DNA from: JAWXBT01 sp964523015 | GTDB taxonomy: Bacteria; Bdellovibrionota_C; UBA2361; J135 | NCBI GenBank assembly: GCA_964523015.1 | Contig: CAZFXN010000030.1 | Span: 1 to 32,559, forward strand | Length of the DNA: 32,559 bases | Direction of reading: 5' to 3' | In this document: positions 1 through 8,117 of the stretch, in pieces | Layout of the letters: every line of letters begins with the position of its first letter | Numbering within the stretch: the first letter of the stretch is position 1 | Translations under genes and position numbers: made by a program | Notes under the pieces: generated by a model | What the model was told of the DNA's origin: nothing | What the model saw: the letters and a program-made list of their open reading frames with translations, nothing else | Database searches by the model: none

Positions 1-52
1 CCTTAAAGGGGCTACTATAGTAATTGTCTCAAACATTTTGACAATTACTATA
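1..52 (+). repeat. Truncated copy C of the hairpin-rich composite repeat (right end)
   Basis: The first bases match the outer end of the element at 20999-21268 read on the minus strand, including the CCTTAAAGGGG palindrome and the following TACTATAGTAATTGTC. Here the terminus forms a perfect stem, with arms at 16-28 and 40-52 (TATAGTAATTGTC / GACAATTACTATA) around an 11-nt loop. The rest of the element lies outside the window. It ends about 45 bases before the aat start codon. Confidence 0.75.
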
Positions 53-98
53 ATTATATTTATGGCCTTTTATAGGGAGTCCAGGATAAAACTATCAT

Positions 99-755
99 AT
101 GGTAGTTAAGGAATTTCCTCCTGTAGATTTTGCTGATGAAAATGGCTTATTAGCTGTTGGTGGTGACCTTGATCCTGAAACTCTACTTTTAGCATATTCA
201 AGTGGAGTATTTCTGTGGCCATATAAGAACTCTCCCCTACTTTGGTTCGCACCATCTAAAAGGGCGGTTCTATTCTTTGAGCAATTACATCTTCCTCGAT
301 CTTTAAAAAAATACAGTAAAAAAAATCCGTATCAGATCAAAATGAACACAAACTTTAAAGAGGTAATAACTCAATGCTCATTATCTAAAACAAGGAAACA
401 AAAAGGTACTTGGATCTTACCAGCAATGATCGAACCGTACACTGAATTATTTAACCGCGGATATGGATTTAGCGTAGAAGTTTATGAAGATGAAGTGTTA
501 GTAGGTGGTCTTTACGGCATAAAGATCGGAACTATATATATGGGAGAGTCGATGTTTTATCATAAACCAAATGCGTCGAAACTTGCACTCCTTCATCTTA
601 TTGAGTATTTAAAATCGATAGGGGTTACTTGGTTAGATTGTGAAGTTCTAAATCCTTTATTTGAAGGATTCGGAGCACGTGATATTCCACGAACTGAATT
701 TATGAAGATGCTTGAGGATGGAAAAATGAGCGAGCAAATGAGCGGAAAAACATAA
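99..755 (+). CDS. aat: Leucyl/phenylalanyl-tRNA--protein transferase
   Basis: Aat transfers Leu or Phe from aminoacyl-tRNA to proteins with N-terminal Arg or Lys, marking them for ClpAP in the cytoplasmic N-end rule pathway. The 218-residue product keeps the family landmarks in order: FPPVDFADENGLLAVGGDL near the N-terminus, the GVFLW and LLWFAPSKRAVLF stretch, TWILPAM near residue 105, LVGGLYG and GESMF (about 134-152), and GARDIPRTEF near the C-terminus. The N-terminus lacks about ten residues found in E. coli Aat. An in-frame TAA at 87-89 rules out an upstream extension, so ATG 99 is the start. A weak AGGA lies about 12 bases upstream. The repeat ending at 52 occupies the promoter region. 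Identification is firm. Confidence 0.95.
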   Translation: MVVKEFPPVDFADENGLLAVGGDLDPETLLLAYSSGVFLWPYKNSPLLWFAPSKRAVLFFEQLHLPRSLKKYSKKNPYQIKMNTNFKEVITQCSLSKTRKQKGTWILPAMIEPYTELFNRGYGFSVEVYEDEVLVGGLYGIKIGTIYMGESMFYHKPNASKLALLHLIEYLKSIGVTWLDCEVLNPLFEGFGARDIPRTEFMKMLEDGKMSEQMSGKT

Positions 756-757
756 CC

Positions 758-1552
758 CTACTCAAACTTAGGAGCACGCTTCTCCATTATTGCTTTTACT
801 CCCTCTGCAAATTCAGGACTTGCATAATTAACCGCCTGAATAGAGGCCTCACGCTTTAGCGCATTATCTAATTCTGATTGATTCATTCTTAAAGTTTCTA
901 AAAGCTGCCTGACCGCTTGAGGTCCACAAGCAACAATGTCTTTTGCAATTCCTTTAGCCTCATTCATTAGTTCTGATTCTGCAACTACCCGTGAAACTAT
1001 TCCTATATTGGCAGCCTCCTGAGCTGTAATAACACGAGCAGTTAACATAAATTCTGATGCTCTAGCTTGACCCATAATCATAGGTAAAAAGAATGTAGCT
1101 CCCATACCAGGATGTAATCCAAGACGAACAAATGTCATCCCAAGTTTAGCATTTTCACTGGCAACACGAATATCACAGGCACAAGCCAGACATAGTCCAG
1201 CACCAACAGCTGGTCCATTGATAGCCGCAATAAGGGGAATTCCTAAATTTCTAATACATAAAAAAGAGCTATAGTAATCAAGCATTTTTAAACGGTTTTC
1301 CTCTCCGGCGAATCTGGTTTTCTCTTGTAGCATTTTCAAATCACCACCAGCCGAGAATGCTCTGCCAACTCCAGTCAAAATAACAGCTCTTAAATGCTTA
1401 TGCTTTTCGCCGAGTTTTGAAATTAGACTTTTAAAATCTCCAGCCATGTCTTCACTCATGGCATTTAAATGATCTGAATCACTTAACGATATGACACCAA
1501 TTCGATCTACCGGCTCATCATATCCAACAAGGCCGCCTTCTAACCGTTTCAT
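758..1552 (-). CDS. Enoyl-CoA hydratase/isomerase (crotonase) family protein lacking the two catalytic glutamates
   Basis: This is a 264-residue crotonase fold. The oxyanion-hole segments are present: RAFSAGGDL (about 64-72) and GPAVGAGLCLA. The C-terminal helices expected for a CoA-thioester enzyme are also there. Classical enoyl-CoA hydratases have Glu in GGGCEL and in QPE. Here those sites read GAGLCL and MTFVRLG, so both acid/base glutamates appear to be missing. The enzyme may therefore be an isomerase, a hydrolase or another crotonase rather than a beta-oxidation hydratase. The GLHPGMGATFFLP signature marks a widespread uncharacterised branch. It converges with aat, ending 2 bases from it, and diverges from the ubiD-like gene across about 100 bases that must hold both promoters. 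Confidence 0.85.
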   Translation of the reverse strand: MKRLEGGLVGYDEPVDRIGVISLSDSDHLNAMSEDMAGDFKSLISKLGEKHKHLRAVILTGVGRAFSAGGDLKMLQEKTRFAGEENRLKMLDYYSSFLCIRNLGIPLIAAINGPAVGAGLCLACACDIRVASENAKLGMTFVRLGLHPGMGATFFLPMIMGQARASEFMLTARVITAQEAANIGIVSRVVAESELMNEAKGIAKDIVACGPQAVRQLLETLRMNQSELDNALKREASIQAVNYASPEFAEGVKAIMEKRAPKFE

Positions 1553-1652
1553 AATTATAATCCATTAAATTAACGTCCTCAGTTTATAGTATTTAATCCT
1601 TAAAGAACACCCATGTTTTGATTTTTATCACATTCGGAATTAGACTCTGTCA

Positions 1653-3446
1653 ATGATTAAAAACCTACGAGATTTTTTAAATATTCTCCGCCAAGAGGGA
1701 GATCTGGTCGAAATAAATGCCGAGGTGGATCCCTATCTTGAGGCAGCAGAAATCCATCGTAGAGTTATTGCTGCAAATGGGCCAGCTTTGCTTTTTACAA
1801 ACATTAAAGGTTCTTCTTTTCCTTTAGCTACAAATCTTTTTGGCACAAAAAAAAGAATTGATTTAGCATTCGGTCCTAACCCAGGAAAATTTATTCAAAG
1901 GATTGCCCAATTACCTGAAGAACTCATGCCTCCTTCTTTGGGAAAGCTATGGCATCAACGCGATTTGCTAGGAAACCTTTTAAAGGTTGGATTATCAAAC
2001 AAATCTAATGGGCCAGTTCTAGAATGTACTGACACTCCACCTCTGCTTACTAGACTTCCACTTTTAACTACCTGGCCTGAGGATGGTGGACCCTTTGTGA
2101 CTCTTCCCCTTGTTCTAACTAAACATCCTTCAAAAAACTCAACTAACCTAGGGATGTATCGTGTTCAACGATACGACGATAATACTACCGGATTACATAT
2201 GCAGATTGGTAAAGGTGGTGGTTTTCATTTAGCAGCATATAAGAAACTAAATAAGCGGATGCCAGTTAATATTTCTATCGGGGGACCTCCTGCTTTAATT
2301 TTAGCAGCGATAGCGCCATTACCTGAAGATGTTCCTGAACTACTATTTGCATCATTAACCCTTGGAGGAAAAGTTCCTGTAATTTCGGATCCTATTAATC
2401 AACTTCCAACACCGGCTGAAGCTGAATTTACTTTAGTAGGAGAAGTAGATCCAAATGAGTCTCATCCTGAAGGCCCATTTGGAGACCATTACGGATACTA
2501 TTCTCTTAAGCACGACTATCCATTATTTAAATGTAAGGCTTTACTTCATAGGAAAGATGCAATCTGCACAGCTACTGTTGTAGGCAAACCTAGACAGGAG
2601 GATTTTTACTTAGGAGATTACCTACAGGAATTACTCTTACCTCTTGTCAAACTTGTAATGCCAGCAGTTAAAGATCTCTGGTCATATGGGGAGACAGGAT
2701 ACCATTCACTTGCAGCTGCTAGAGTTGAGGAGAGATACAAAAGAGAAGCAATGGCTTCTGCTTTTAGAATACTTGGAGAGGGACAACTTTCATTAACAAA
2801 ATTTTTACTAGTTGTTGATAGCCATATTGATCTTAAAGATTTTAAATCTGTGCTTACCTATATATTAGAGCGTGCAGATTTTAGAACTGATCTCTACGTA
2901 TTTTCAAACCTCTCTATGGATACCCTTGATTATACCGGACCAAAAGTTAACGAAGGAAGTAAAGGTGTCTTAGTTGGTATAGGTGAGCCAATCCGACAAC
3001 TCTCTACAATTATTCCATCAGCTCTCCCTAGAGGAATTAAAAATGCTAAAATCTACTGTCCAGGTTGTTTAGTAATTGATGGTCCGACATACGATAGTGA
3101 TCCAAAATTTGCTGAAGCAATTGTTAACCACTCATCCCTTAAAGGTCTTCCGCTAATTATCTTGGTCGATAATGCTGAAAAGGCAACCAGAAGCTCGGTC
3201 AATTTTCTATGGACCACATTTACAAGGTTTGAGCCTGCAAACGATATTTATGCAAAGCATACAGACATAGTGCGACACCACCTTTCCTATTCAGAGCCGA
3301 TACTCATTGATGCTCGAATGAAGCCGTGGTACCCGGGCGAGCTTTTCTGTGATCCAAAAACAAAATCCTTAGTGACAGATAAATGGTCGAAATACTTCCC
3401 TGCTGGACTAGAGATGGGGGATAGCGACCTAGCCCATCTAGATTAA
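1653..3446 (+). CDS. mqnL: UbiD-family decarboxylase, menaquinone (futalosine pathway) type
   Basis: UbiD enzymes are prenylated-FMN dependent, non-oxidative decarboxylases. This 597-residue protein has the long form typical of the menaquinone decarboxylases of futalosine-pathway organisms, rather than the roughly 490-residue UbiD of ubiquinone synthesis. Visible landmarks are the N-terminal MIKNLRDFLNILRQEGDLVEI, the YRVQRYDDNTTGLHMQ segment that carries the prFMN-contacting Arg, and HPEGPFGDHYGYYS with the active-site Glu region. The C-terminal KPWYPGELF tail also fits. In this pathway it would decarboxylate a dihydroxynaphthoate-type intermediate. Linkage to mqnD (21375) and mqnC (23005) in the same window supports the assignment. 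No UbiX/MqnM partner that would supply prFMN is visible here. The family is sure; the exact gene name is inferred. Confidence 0.85.
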   Translation: MIKNLRDFLNILRQEGDLVEINAEVDPYLEAAEIHRRVIAANGPALLFTNIKGSSFPLATNLFGTKKRIDLAFGPNPGKFIQRIAQLPEELMPPSLGKLWHQRDLLGNLLKVGLSNKSNGPVLECTDTPPLLTRLPLLTTWPEDGGPFVTLPLVLTKHPSKNSTNLGMYRVQRYDDNTTGLHMQIGKGGGFHLAAYKKLNKRMPVNISIGGPPALILAAIAPLPEDVPELLFASLTLGGKVPVISDPINQLPTPAEAEFTLVGEVDPNESHPEGPFGDHYGYYSLKHDYPLFKCKALLHRKDAICTATVVGKPRQEDFYLGDYLQELLLPLVKLVMPAVKDLWSYGETGYHSLAAARVEERYKREAMASAFRILGEGQLSLTKFLLVVDSHIDLKDFKSVLTYILERADFRTDLYVFSNLSMDTLDYTGPKVNEGSKGVLVGIGEPIRQLSTIIPSALPRGIKNAKIYCPGCLVIDGPTYDSDPKFAEAIVNHSSLKGLPLIILVDNAEKATRSSVNFLWTTFTRFEPANDIYAKHTDIVRHHLSYSEPILIDARMKPWYPGELFCDPKTKSLVTDKWSKYFPAGLEMGDSDLAHLD

Positions 3447-3550
3447 ACATCAATAATTACAGACACTTGCTTTCTATATTTTTTTAGATCCTCTTTATAA
3501 ATAGGCGCATCTAACCTTAAAGTATCTTTGTATTATTTGAAGCGCTAGGG

Positions 3551-4552
3551 ATGGCAGATCGAGATTTATCAAATACTGAAAAGGCAGCTCTAACCCTCAT
3601 GTCAATGGGGCAAGAAGTTGCATCAAAAGTTCTTCAAAATCTTACCGAACCTGAGGTGAAGAGGATCAGCCGTGCTTTTATCACAGTTCAGGAAGTCGAT
3701 AGAGAAACTCAGTTTACTGTAAGTCGAGAATTTAAGGGAATGCTTAATGCAGGTGAAACCCTCTTAGTCGATGGAAAAGAATTTGCTAAACAAGTTATTG
3801 CTAATGCCTTTGGTGAAGCGGAAGGGGAAAATCTTTTAGAATATATAACTGGAACGAAGAAAGAACCAATTAGCTCTATTATCAAAGACGTACAACCTAA
3901 TATCCTTGCTCAATTTGTAATGTCTGAGCATCCACAAACTGTTGCATTTTTGATGACAAAATTATCCCCTGCTCAAGCAGCCGAAGTTTTAGGGTTTATG
4001 ACTGAAGAAGCTCAAACTGAAGTTCTCATAAGAGTAGCAAATTTACAAAATGTAAAATCAGATGTGGTTGATGAAGTGCGTGAGGTACTAAGACAGCAAC
4101 TTCGTTCAGGCGTCTCTGATGAAGAGAAAGCAGGCGGTCCTAAATCTGCTGCAGATATCCTTAATTTCGTTGAGAGAACGAATGAAGAGAGAATTATCAC
4201 AGAGATAGAGGAAACATATCCTAACCTGGCAGAAGAAATTAAAGCCCTCATGTTTACTTTTGAAGATCTTAAAAAGCTCGATGATAAGAGTATGCAAACA
4301 ATTCTCAAAGAGATCCCTCGAGAGCAACTTGTTCTTGCGCTGAAGAAAGGATCTGAGGAGATCAGAGCTTTAGTTTTCAAAAATATCTCAAAACGTGCTG
4401 CTGAAATGATCAATGAAGATCTGACATCTATGGGTCCCGTAAAGATGAAGGACGTAGAGAAAGCTCAGCAAGGAATTGTTGATATAGCTCGTAAACTAGA
4501 AACTGAAGGCAAAATAAGCCTAGCTGCTGGCGGTGATGACGAATACGTCTAA
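3551..4552 (+). CDS. fliG: Flagellar motor switch protein FliG
   Basis: FliG is the rotor protein of the flagellar C-ring. It binds the MS-ring through its N-terminal domain, binds FliM, and interacts with the stator through charged residues in its C-terminal domain. The 333-residue product is full length. The N-terminal domain (LSNTEKAALTLMSMGQEVA), the conserved EHPQT motif at 126-130 in the middle domain, and the charged C-terminal torque region (FEDLKKLDDKSMQTILKEIP onward) are all visible. The gene stands alone here: no fliF, fliH or other flagellar gene is next to it, which is unusual because fliG normally sits in a fliFGHI cluster. The ATG at 3551 has only a poor, very close purine run upstream. 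Confidence 0.97.
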   Translation: MADRDLSNTEKAALTLMSMGQEVASKVLQNLTEPEVKRISRAFITVQEVDRETQFTVSREFKGMLNAGETLLVDGKEFAKQVIANAFGEAEGENLLEYITGTKKEPISSIIKDVQPNILAQFVMSEHPQTVAFLMTKLSPAQAAEVLGFMTEEAQTEVLIRVANLQNVKSDVVDEVREVLRQQLRSGVSDEEKAGGPKSAADILNFVERTNEERIITEIEETYPNLAEEIKALMFTFEDLKKLDDKSMQTILKEIPREQLVLALKKGSEEIRALVFKNISKRAAEMINEDLTSMGPVKMKDVEKAQQGIVDIARKLETEGKISLAAGGDDEYV

Positions 4553-4579
4553 AAATCTCAAGAAAATTAGTTATTAAAA

Positions 4580-4942
4580 CTAGTGAATGATAATTTTTTT
4601 ATCGTCTCGCGGATTAAACTCTTTTAGAAGATCCTTTTCAGGCGGAACAGCATAAGTTTTAATCACAAACTGATTATTCATCCCCTTAAACATCCCCTCA
4701 AATTTCTTTTTGAACTTGAGTACCTTCCAGGTTAAAAAGCAGAATAATGCTCCGAGAAATAGAAAGATAGACGCAACTATCGCACCTAATAATTTTGGAG
4801 CAACTAGAGCCATAACGCCTAGCCCAAGGAGCAGTAATGCTGGAACGAAAAAAGACGCGGTATCAAGAAAAATAAGGAGCTTACGCCCCAGATCTTGCTT
4901 ATTGCTATCGAAAATTCTGCTCTTACGTAAGAGTCTTTTCAT
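4580..4942 (-). CDS. Small membrane protein, unknown function
   Basis: A 120-residue protein not matched to a named family. A basic N-terminus (MKRLLRKSRIF) is followed by two hydrophobic segments at about 23-47 and 51-73 (DTASFFVPALLLLGLGVMAL and GAIVASIFLFLGALFCFL). A basic linker and a soluble tail of about 45 residues follow. The topology predicts a two-pass inner-membrane protein with both ends in the cytoplasm. A strong GAGGAAGG ribosome-binding site lies upstream of ATG 4942, which supports real coding. It converges on fliG, leaving 27 bases between the stop codons. Its promoter region contains the first N gap. Confidence 0.75.
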   Translation of the reverse strand: MKRLLRKSRIFDSNKQDLGRKLLIFLDTASFFVPALLLLGLGVMALVAPKLLGAIVASIFLFLGALFCFLTWKVLKFKKKFEGMFKGMNNQFVIKTYAVPPEKDLLKEFNPRDDKKIIIH

Positions 4943-4982
4943 GTCTAATTGCCTTCCTCTGTTAAATCAATGAGATATACAC

Positions 4983-4992
4983 NNNNNNNNNN
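4983..4992. other. Assembly gap (10 N) flanked by a duplicated hexamer
   Basis: Ten Ns interrupt an intergenic region. ATACAC occurs immediately before and immediately after the gap. The simplest reading is that two contigs with a short unrecognised overlap were joined by a fixed-length spacer and no sequence is missing. Confidence 0.8.
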
Positions 4993-5092
4993 ATACACTA
5001 TATCTAATCATTAAATCTGGAAAAGTCTAGGATCATAAGTATCTCTTTTCTCTATTCTTTCTCTACTCAAATTGAAGTATAGGTTAAGCATT

Positions 5093-5530
5093 ATGCATGA
5101 ACTAATTTCACAACTCCTGTTTCAATCGGTAGCAGTTGCCATTACAGCGGGCTTGATACCAGGGCTAATGGTGACAAGCATCTTTGGACCAATATTAATG
5201 GCGATCGGCATAAGTGTAGTAAACCATTTTTTTTGGGACTCTACACTCTTCCATAGTTTACCTGAAAACATCACTACCCAAACATTCACCCTTCTCTTTG
5301 TAAATGGAGTATTTTTTTGGCTTTTAGTTAAAGTCTTACCGGGAATCGAGGTTGTCGGATTATTCCCTGCTATAGCTGGTCCAATTGTTTTTACAGTGGT
5401 TGCGACTCTTGTAAAACAGTACGGGGGTGAAATTGATTGGTCACTATTTTTTAAAGACATCCAACAAGCAGTAATTCAGCTAAAGGATTACGTCCAAGCT
5501 TCTGTTTCTAGTGCAGTTAATTCCCCTTAA
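5093..5530 (+). CDS. Phage-holin-family (PF04020-like) four-helix membrane protein
   Basis: The product is about 145 residues from ATG 5093. A TTG seven codons upstream is possible, but the ATG gives the normal N-terminus. Four hydrophobic segments follow the pattern of the small chromosomal proteins named phage holin family 4: AITAGLIPGLMV, FGPILMAIGISVVNHFF, FTLLFVNGVFFWLLVKVLPGI, and a last hydrophobic stretch of about 20 residues, VVGLFPAIAG through VVATLV. Despite the name, these are common in non-phage contexts and their function is unknown. The gene ends 6 bases before rsgA and probably shares its transcript. Confidence 0.8.
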   Translation: MHELISQLLFQSVAVAITAGLIPGLMVTSIFGPILMAIGISVVNHFFWDSTLFHSLPENITTQTFTLLFVNGVFFWLLVKVLPGIEVVGLFPAIAGPIVFTVVATLVKQYGGEIDWSLFFKDIQQAVIQLKDYVQASVSSAVNSP

Positions 5531-5536
5531 CCAGAC

Positions 5537-6442
5537 ATGTCATCCTTTCAAGCAAAAGTAACTAGTTCAACAAGAAGATATATAGAGATCTGTGATCCGG
5601 ATTCTAACTTAGTGTTGGGGAAATTAGGTTCACGATCTTTTAAAGTCACCGTTGGAGATAATGTCATCTGTGAGAAGCAACGGGACGAACTTATAGTTAC
5701 TGGGGTTACGAAAAGAAAAAATATCTTAAAAAGATCTTATTTTGGAAAGGAAAAGGAACTTGCAGCTAATATCGATCATCTGTTTATCATTTGTGCTCCA
5801 GGGTCAATTTTTAACTCCTTCTTTATAGATCGTGTTTTAATCACCTCTCATTCGCAGAGTATTCCGACAACTTTAATTGTTAATAAAATAGATCAAACAA
5901 AAGAGCTTGAGGAATCGAACGCGCAAATCCAAAATTATAAAAAAATTGGGTACAATGTAGAATTAACTAGTGCCAAGGAGAGCTTAGGATTGGATCCAAT
6001 TTTCAATGTGCTCTCAGATGATTCAATTTCATCTGTGGCCTTAACAGGAGTCTCCGGCGTTGGTAAAACATCCCTGATTAATGCAATCTTACCTAAAGCA
6101 CTGGCACGAATACAGGAAGTCAGTGAACGTACAGGCCAAGGACGACAAACAACGAGTCAATCAATTGCCCATCTATATGTAGAGGGTGAAAAGATAAAAT
6201 TTATTATTGATATGCCGGGAGTACAAAAGTTTGGAATCTCTCATCTTTCAGAAGATGAGGTACGAGCTGGATTTCTTGAATTTGCAGAGATATCTAAAAA
6301 GTGCAAATTCTCAAACTGCTCTCACATCTTAGAACCTAAATGTGCTGTGCTTAAAGGGATTATCAACAAAGAGATTTCTCAAGAAAGGTATGATTCTTAT
6401 CTCGGAATAATTAATGAGATAAAAGAGAATGAGCCTTATTAA
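5537..6442 (+). CDS. rsgA: Ribosome small-subunit maturation GTPase RsgA
   Basis: RsgA (YjeQ) is a circularly permuted GTPase that checks and releases late 30S ribosomal subunits. The 301-residue product begins with an OB-fold-like domain. It then shows the permuted G motifs in the diagnostic order: G4 NKID at 116-119, G5 TSAKE near 145, G1 GVSGVGKTS at 171-179 and G3 DMPG at 225-228. The C-terminal zinc site is complete, with Cys256, Cys261, His263 and Cys269 in CKFSNCSHILEPKC. The start ATG follows the stop of the holin-like gene by 6 bases, so the two are likely cotranscribed. It is convergent with the response regulator gene. Confidence 0.97.
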   Translation: MSSFQAKVTSSTRRYIEICDPDSNLVLGKLGSRSFKVTVGDNVICEKQRDELIVTGVTKRKNILKRSYFGKEKELAANIDHLFIICAPGSIFNSFFIDRVLITSHSQSIPTTLIVNKIDQTKELEESNAQIQNYKKIGYNVELTSAKESLGLDPIFNVLSDDSISSVALTGVSGVGKTSLINAILPKALARIQEVSERTGQGRQTTSQSIAHLYVEGEKIKFIIDMPGVQKFGISHLSEDEVRAGFLEFAEISKKCKFSNCSHILEPKCAVLKGIINKEISQERYDSYLGIINEIKENEPY

Positions 6443-6454
6443 TTATTACACTAC

Positions 6455-6502
6455 CAAGTACTCTGCCAATTACTCTACACATTACTCTTGACATTACTCT
6501 TG
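6455..6502. repeat. Short tandem ATTACTCT repeats between convergent genes
   Basis: ATTACTCT occurs three times within about 35 bases, the last two as ATTACTCTTG in close tandem. The copies sit in the convergent spacer between rsgA and the response regulator gene, and the last runs into the regulator's stop codon. No function is evident. Confidence 0.5.
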
Positions 6503-7168
6503 CCCAAGCCACTGATAACCGACACCTCTTACAGAACGGATAATCTGCTTATCCTCAGCTTTTAATATCTGACGAAGCCTTACAATTGAGTTATCAATCG
6601 TTCTCTGTGTTGGCAAAGCTTCATTTGGATCTTTGTGAATCAGTTGAATTAGCTCATCCCGACTCACTACTTTTGGGGCAGTCTCTATAAGACATTTTAA
6701 AATCTGAAAATCTCGAGCAGTAATATATTCAGTATGGCCATCTCTAAAAGATACACTCATAGAATTTAGATCAATAACCATATCATGAATTTTAAGAGTT
6801 GCATTACTCCTAGGTGTATCTAGAACCTTTCTGATTCGAAGCAAAAGCTCCCTTAAATGAAATGGTTTAGGAATATATTCGTCAGCACCTAGCTCATAAC
6901 CAGCTAAACGATATTCAGCAGAATTCATTGCTGTAACAAAAATAAAAGGTGTTGGCCTAAAAGATTTCATCTTCTTAGCGAACTCAAAACCATTTCCATC
7001 AGGCAGCCCTACATCAATAATGGCGAGATCTACATCGGAAGTTTGGAAAAGGCTCTCGCCTTCGTTTTGCGATCGGGCCCACAAAACGTTAAATCCCTCC
7101 TTAGTTAATCGCTCCTTAAGAGTAGCCCCAAGGGAAGTATCATCTTCAACTAAAAGAAGTGTCTTCAT
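6494..7168 (-). CDS. OmpR/PhoB-family response regulator
   Basis: A two-domain regulator of 224 residues. The receiver domain (about 1-115) has the acidic pair in LLVEDD, the phospho-acceptor Asp52 in IIDVGLPDG, the conserved Thr in FVTA (about 79) and Lys101 in KPF. The C-terminal half is a winged-helix DNA-binding domain with the usual YITARDFQILKCLIE start and an RTIDNSIVRLRQIL recognition region ending in RSVRGVGYQW. It overlaps the upstream histidine kinase stop by 4 bases (ATGA), so the two form a coupled pair. The target genes cannot be read from this window. Confidence 0.96.
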   Translation of the reverse strand: MKTLLLVEDDTSLGATLKERLTKEGFNVLWARSQNEGESLFQTSDVDLAIIDVGLPDGNGFEFAKKMKSFRPTPFIFVTAMNSAEYRLAGYELGADEYIPKPFHLRELLLRIRKVLDTPRSNATLKIHDMVIDLNSMSVSFRDGHTEYITARDFQILKCLIETAPKVVSRDELIQLIHKDPNEALPTQRTIDNSIVRLRQILKAEDKQIIRSVRGVGYQWLGQE

Positions 7169-8061
7169 ACTATCTTGCCAGGTAATTCTAAGACGATAAT
7201 AAACTTAGGCTTTAGTGATAAAAAATTCATAGCGCCCTTCATTTTCTTAATAAGACGCCAGCATAAAAATAACCCGATACCGTTTCCACTACCAGAATAA
7301 TGTCGAGAGAACTGATCCCCTAATGAATTCCCTACGCCTTTATAACCTACACCGTCATCAGAAATTTCGAGTCGGCATCTATCATCTCCTATATCTGAAG
7401 CAATAATTTGCACCTCTTTAGCTTGACCATGGGTCACAGAGTTTTGAATTATGTTCTTTAGAATACTTTCAAATGCCCTTAAATCAACATTAACAGCACA
7501 GTTATTTGGAATCATAATATTTAGATCAGGCCAATATCCACGAACAGAATTTATAACATCTGAGAGAGAGACCTCCTCAATTAATAGTTGGCGATTCTCA
7601 TCTTCAGCTAAATAAAGAGAGTTTTCTAATTGAATTGAAAGTCTATTAGCATCAGAAACAAGCCTCTCAACAAGTGGAGAATGAGCTGAGGAGCTGCCTA
7701 AATCCTCTCTAAGACACTCTGCTTGTAGTTGAAGACTTGCTAAAGGGGTTTTTAATTCATGCGAAAAGGTAAGAAAAAAAGCTTGTATTTTTTTACCCTG
7801 CCGGACATCACGCAAGATGTAATAAGCAATGACTAAACCGCCACCTATTAATGATATAAAGAGAACTGTGCCCTCCCATACAAGCATTCGATGATAACGC
7901 AAAACCTCGGCTTCGGCATTGAGGCTTAATACACTTAAACGAGTTGTTTGTTGAAATGAGAAAAAAAACAGCCAGCCAGATAATGCTAGTGTAAAGATCA
8001 GCCAGGACGCTAGTGCTGTATACTTAATCACTGTTTTATAATTTTTGGCTTCTATACTCAC
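7165..8061 (-). CDS. Membrane-bound sensor histidine kinase
   Basis: A compact 298-residue sensor kinase. Two transmembrane helices (about 12-35 and 62-84) enclose a short periplasmic segment of only about 27 residues, too small for a normal ligand-binding fold. The HisKA motif FSHELKTPLASL carries His101. The ATPase part shows an N box (NIIQNSVTHG, about 203-212), a G1 box (DDGVG, 235-239) and a G2-like GSGNGIGLFLC segment. GTG at 8061 is the only well-placed start. It is translationally coupled to the response regulator. With so little periplasmic domain it may sense the membrane itself or a partner protein. Confidence 0.93.
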   Translation of the reverse strand: MSIEAKNYKTVIKYTALASWLIFTLALSGWLFFFSFQQTTRLSVLSLNAEAEVLRYHRMLVWEGTVLFISLIGGGLVIAYYILRDVRQGKKIQAFFLTFSHELKTPLASLQLQAECLREDLGSSSAHSPLVERLVSDANRLSIQLENSLYLAEDENRQLLIEEVSLSDVINSVRGYWPDLNIMIPNNCAVNVDLRAFESILKNIIQNSVTHGQAKEVQIIASDIGDDRCRLEISDDGVGYKGVGNSLGDQFSRHYSGSGNGIGLFLCWRLIKKMKGAMNFLSLKPKFIIVLELPGKIV

Positions 8062-8117
8062 AGGCTCGATTGTACACTATTCTAATAAAGGAACCCAATA
8101 GACAGTATCTTGTTTCC

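Noticed and set aside
4012..4413. Minus-strand 133-residue frame inside fliG
   Set aside because: It is wholly antisense to a clear FliG domain, is Ser-rich and low in complexity, and matches no family.
5093..5530. Prophage, because of the holin-family protein
   Set aside because: This family is common on chromosomes, and no other phage gene is nearby.
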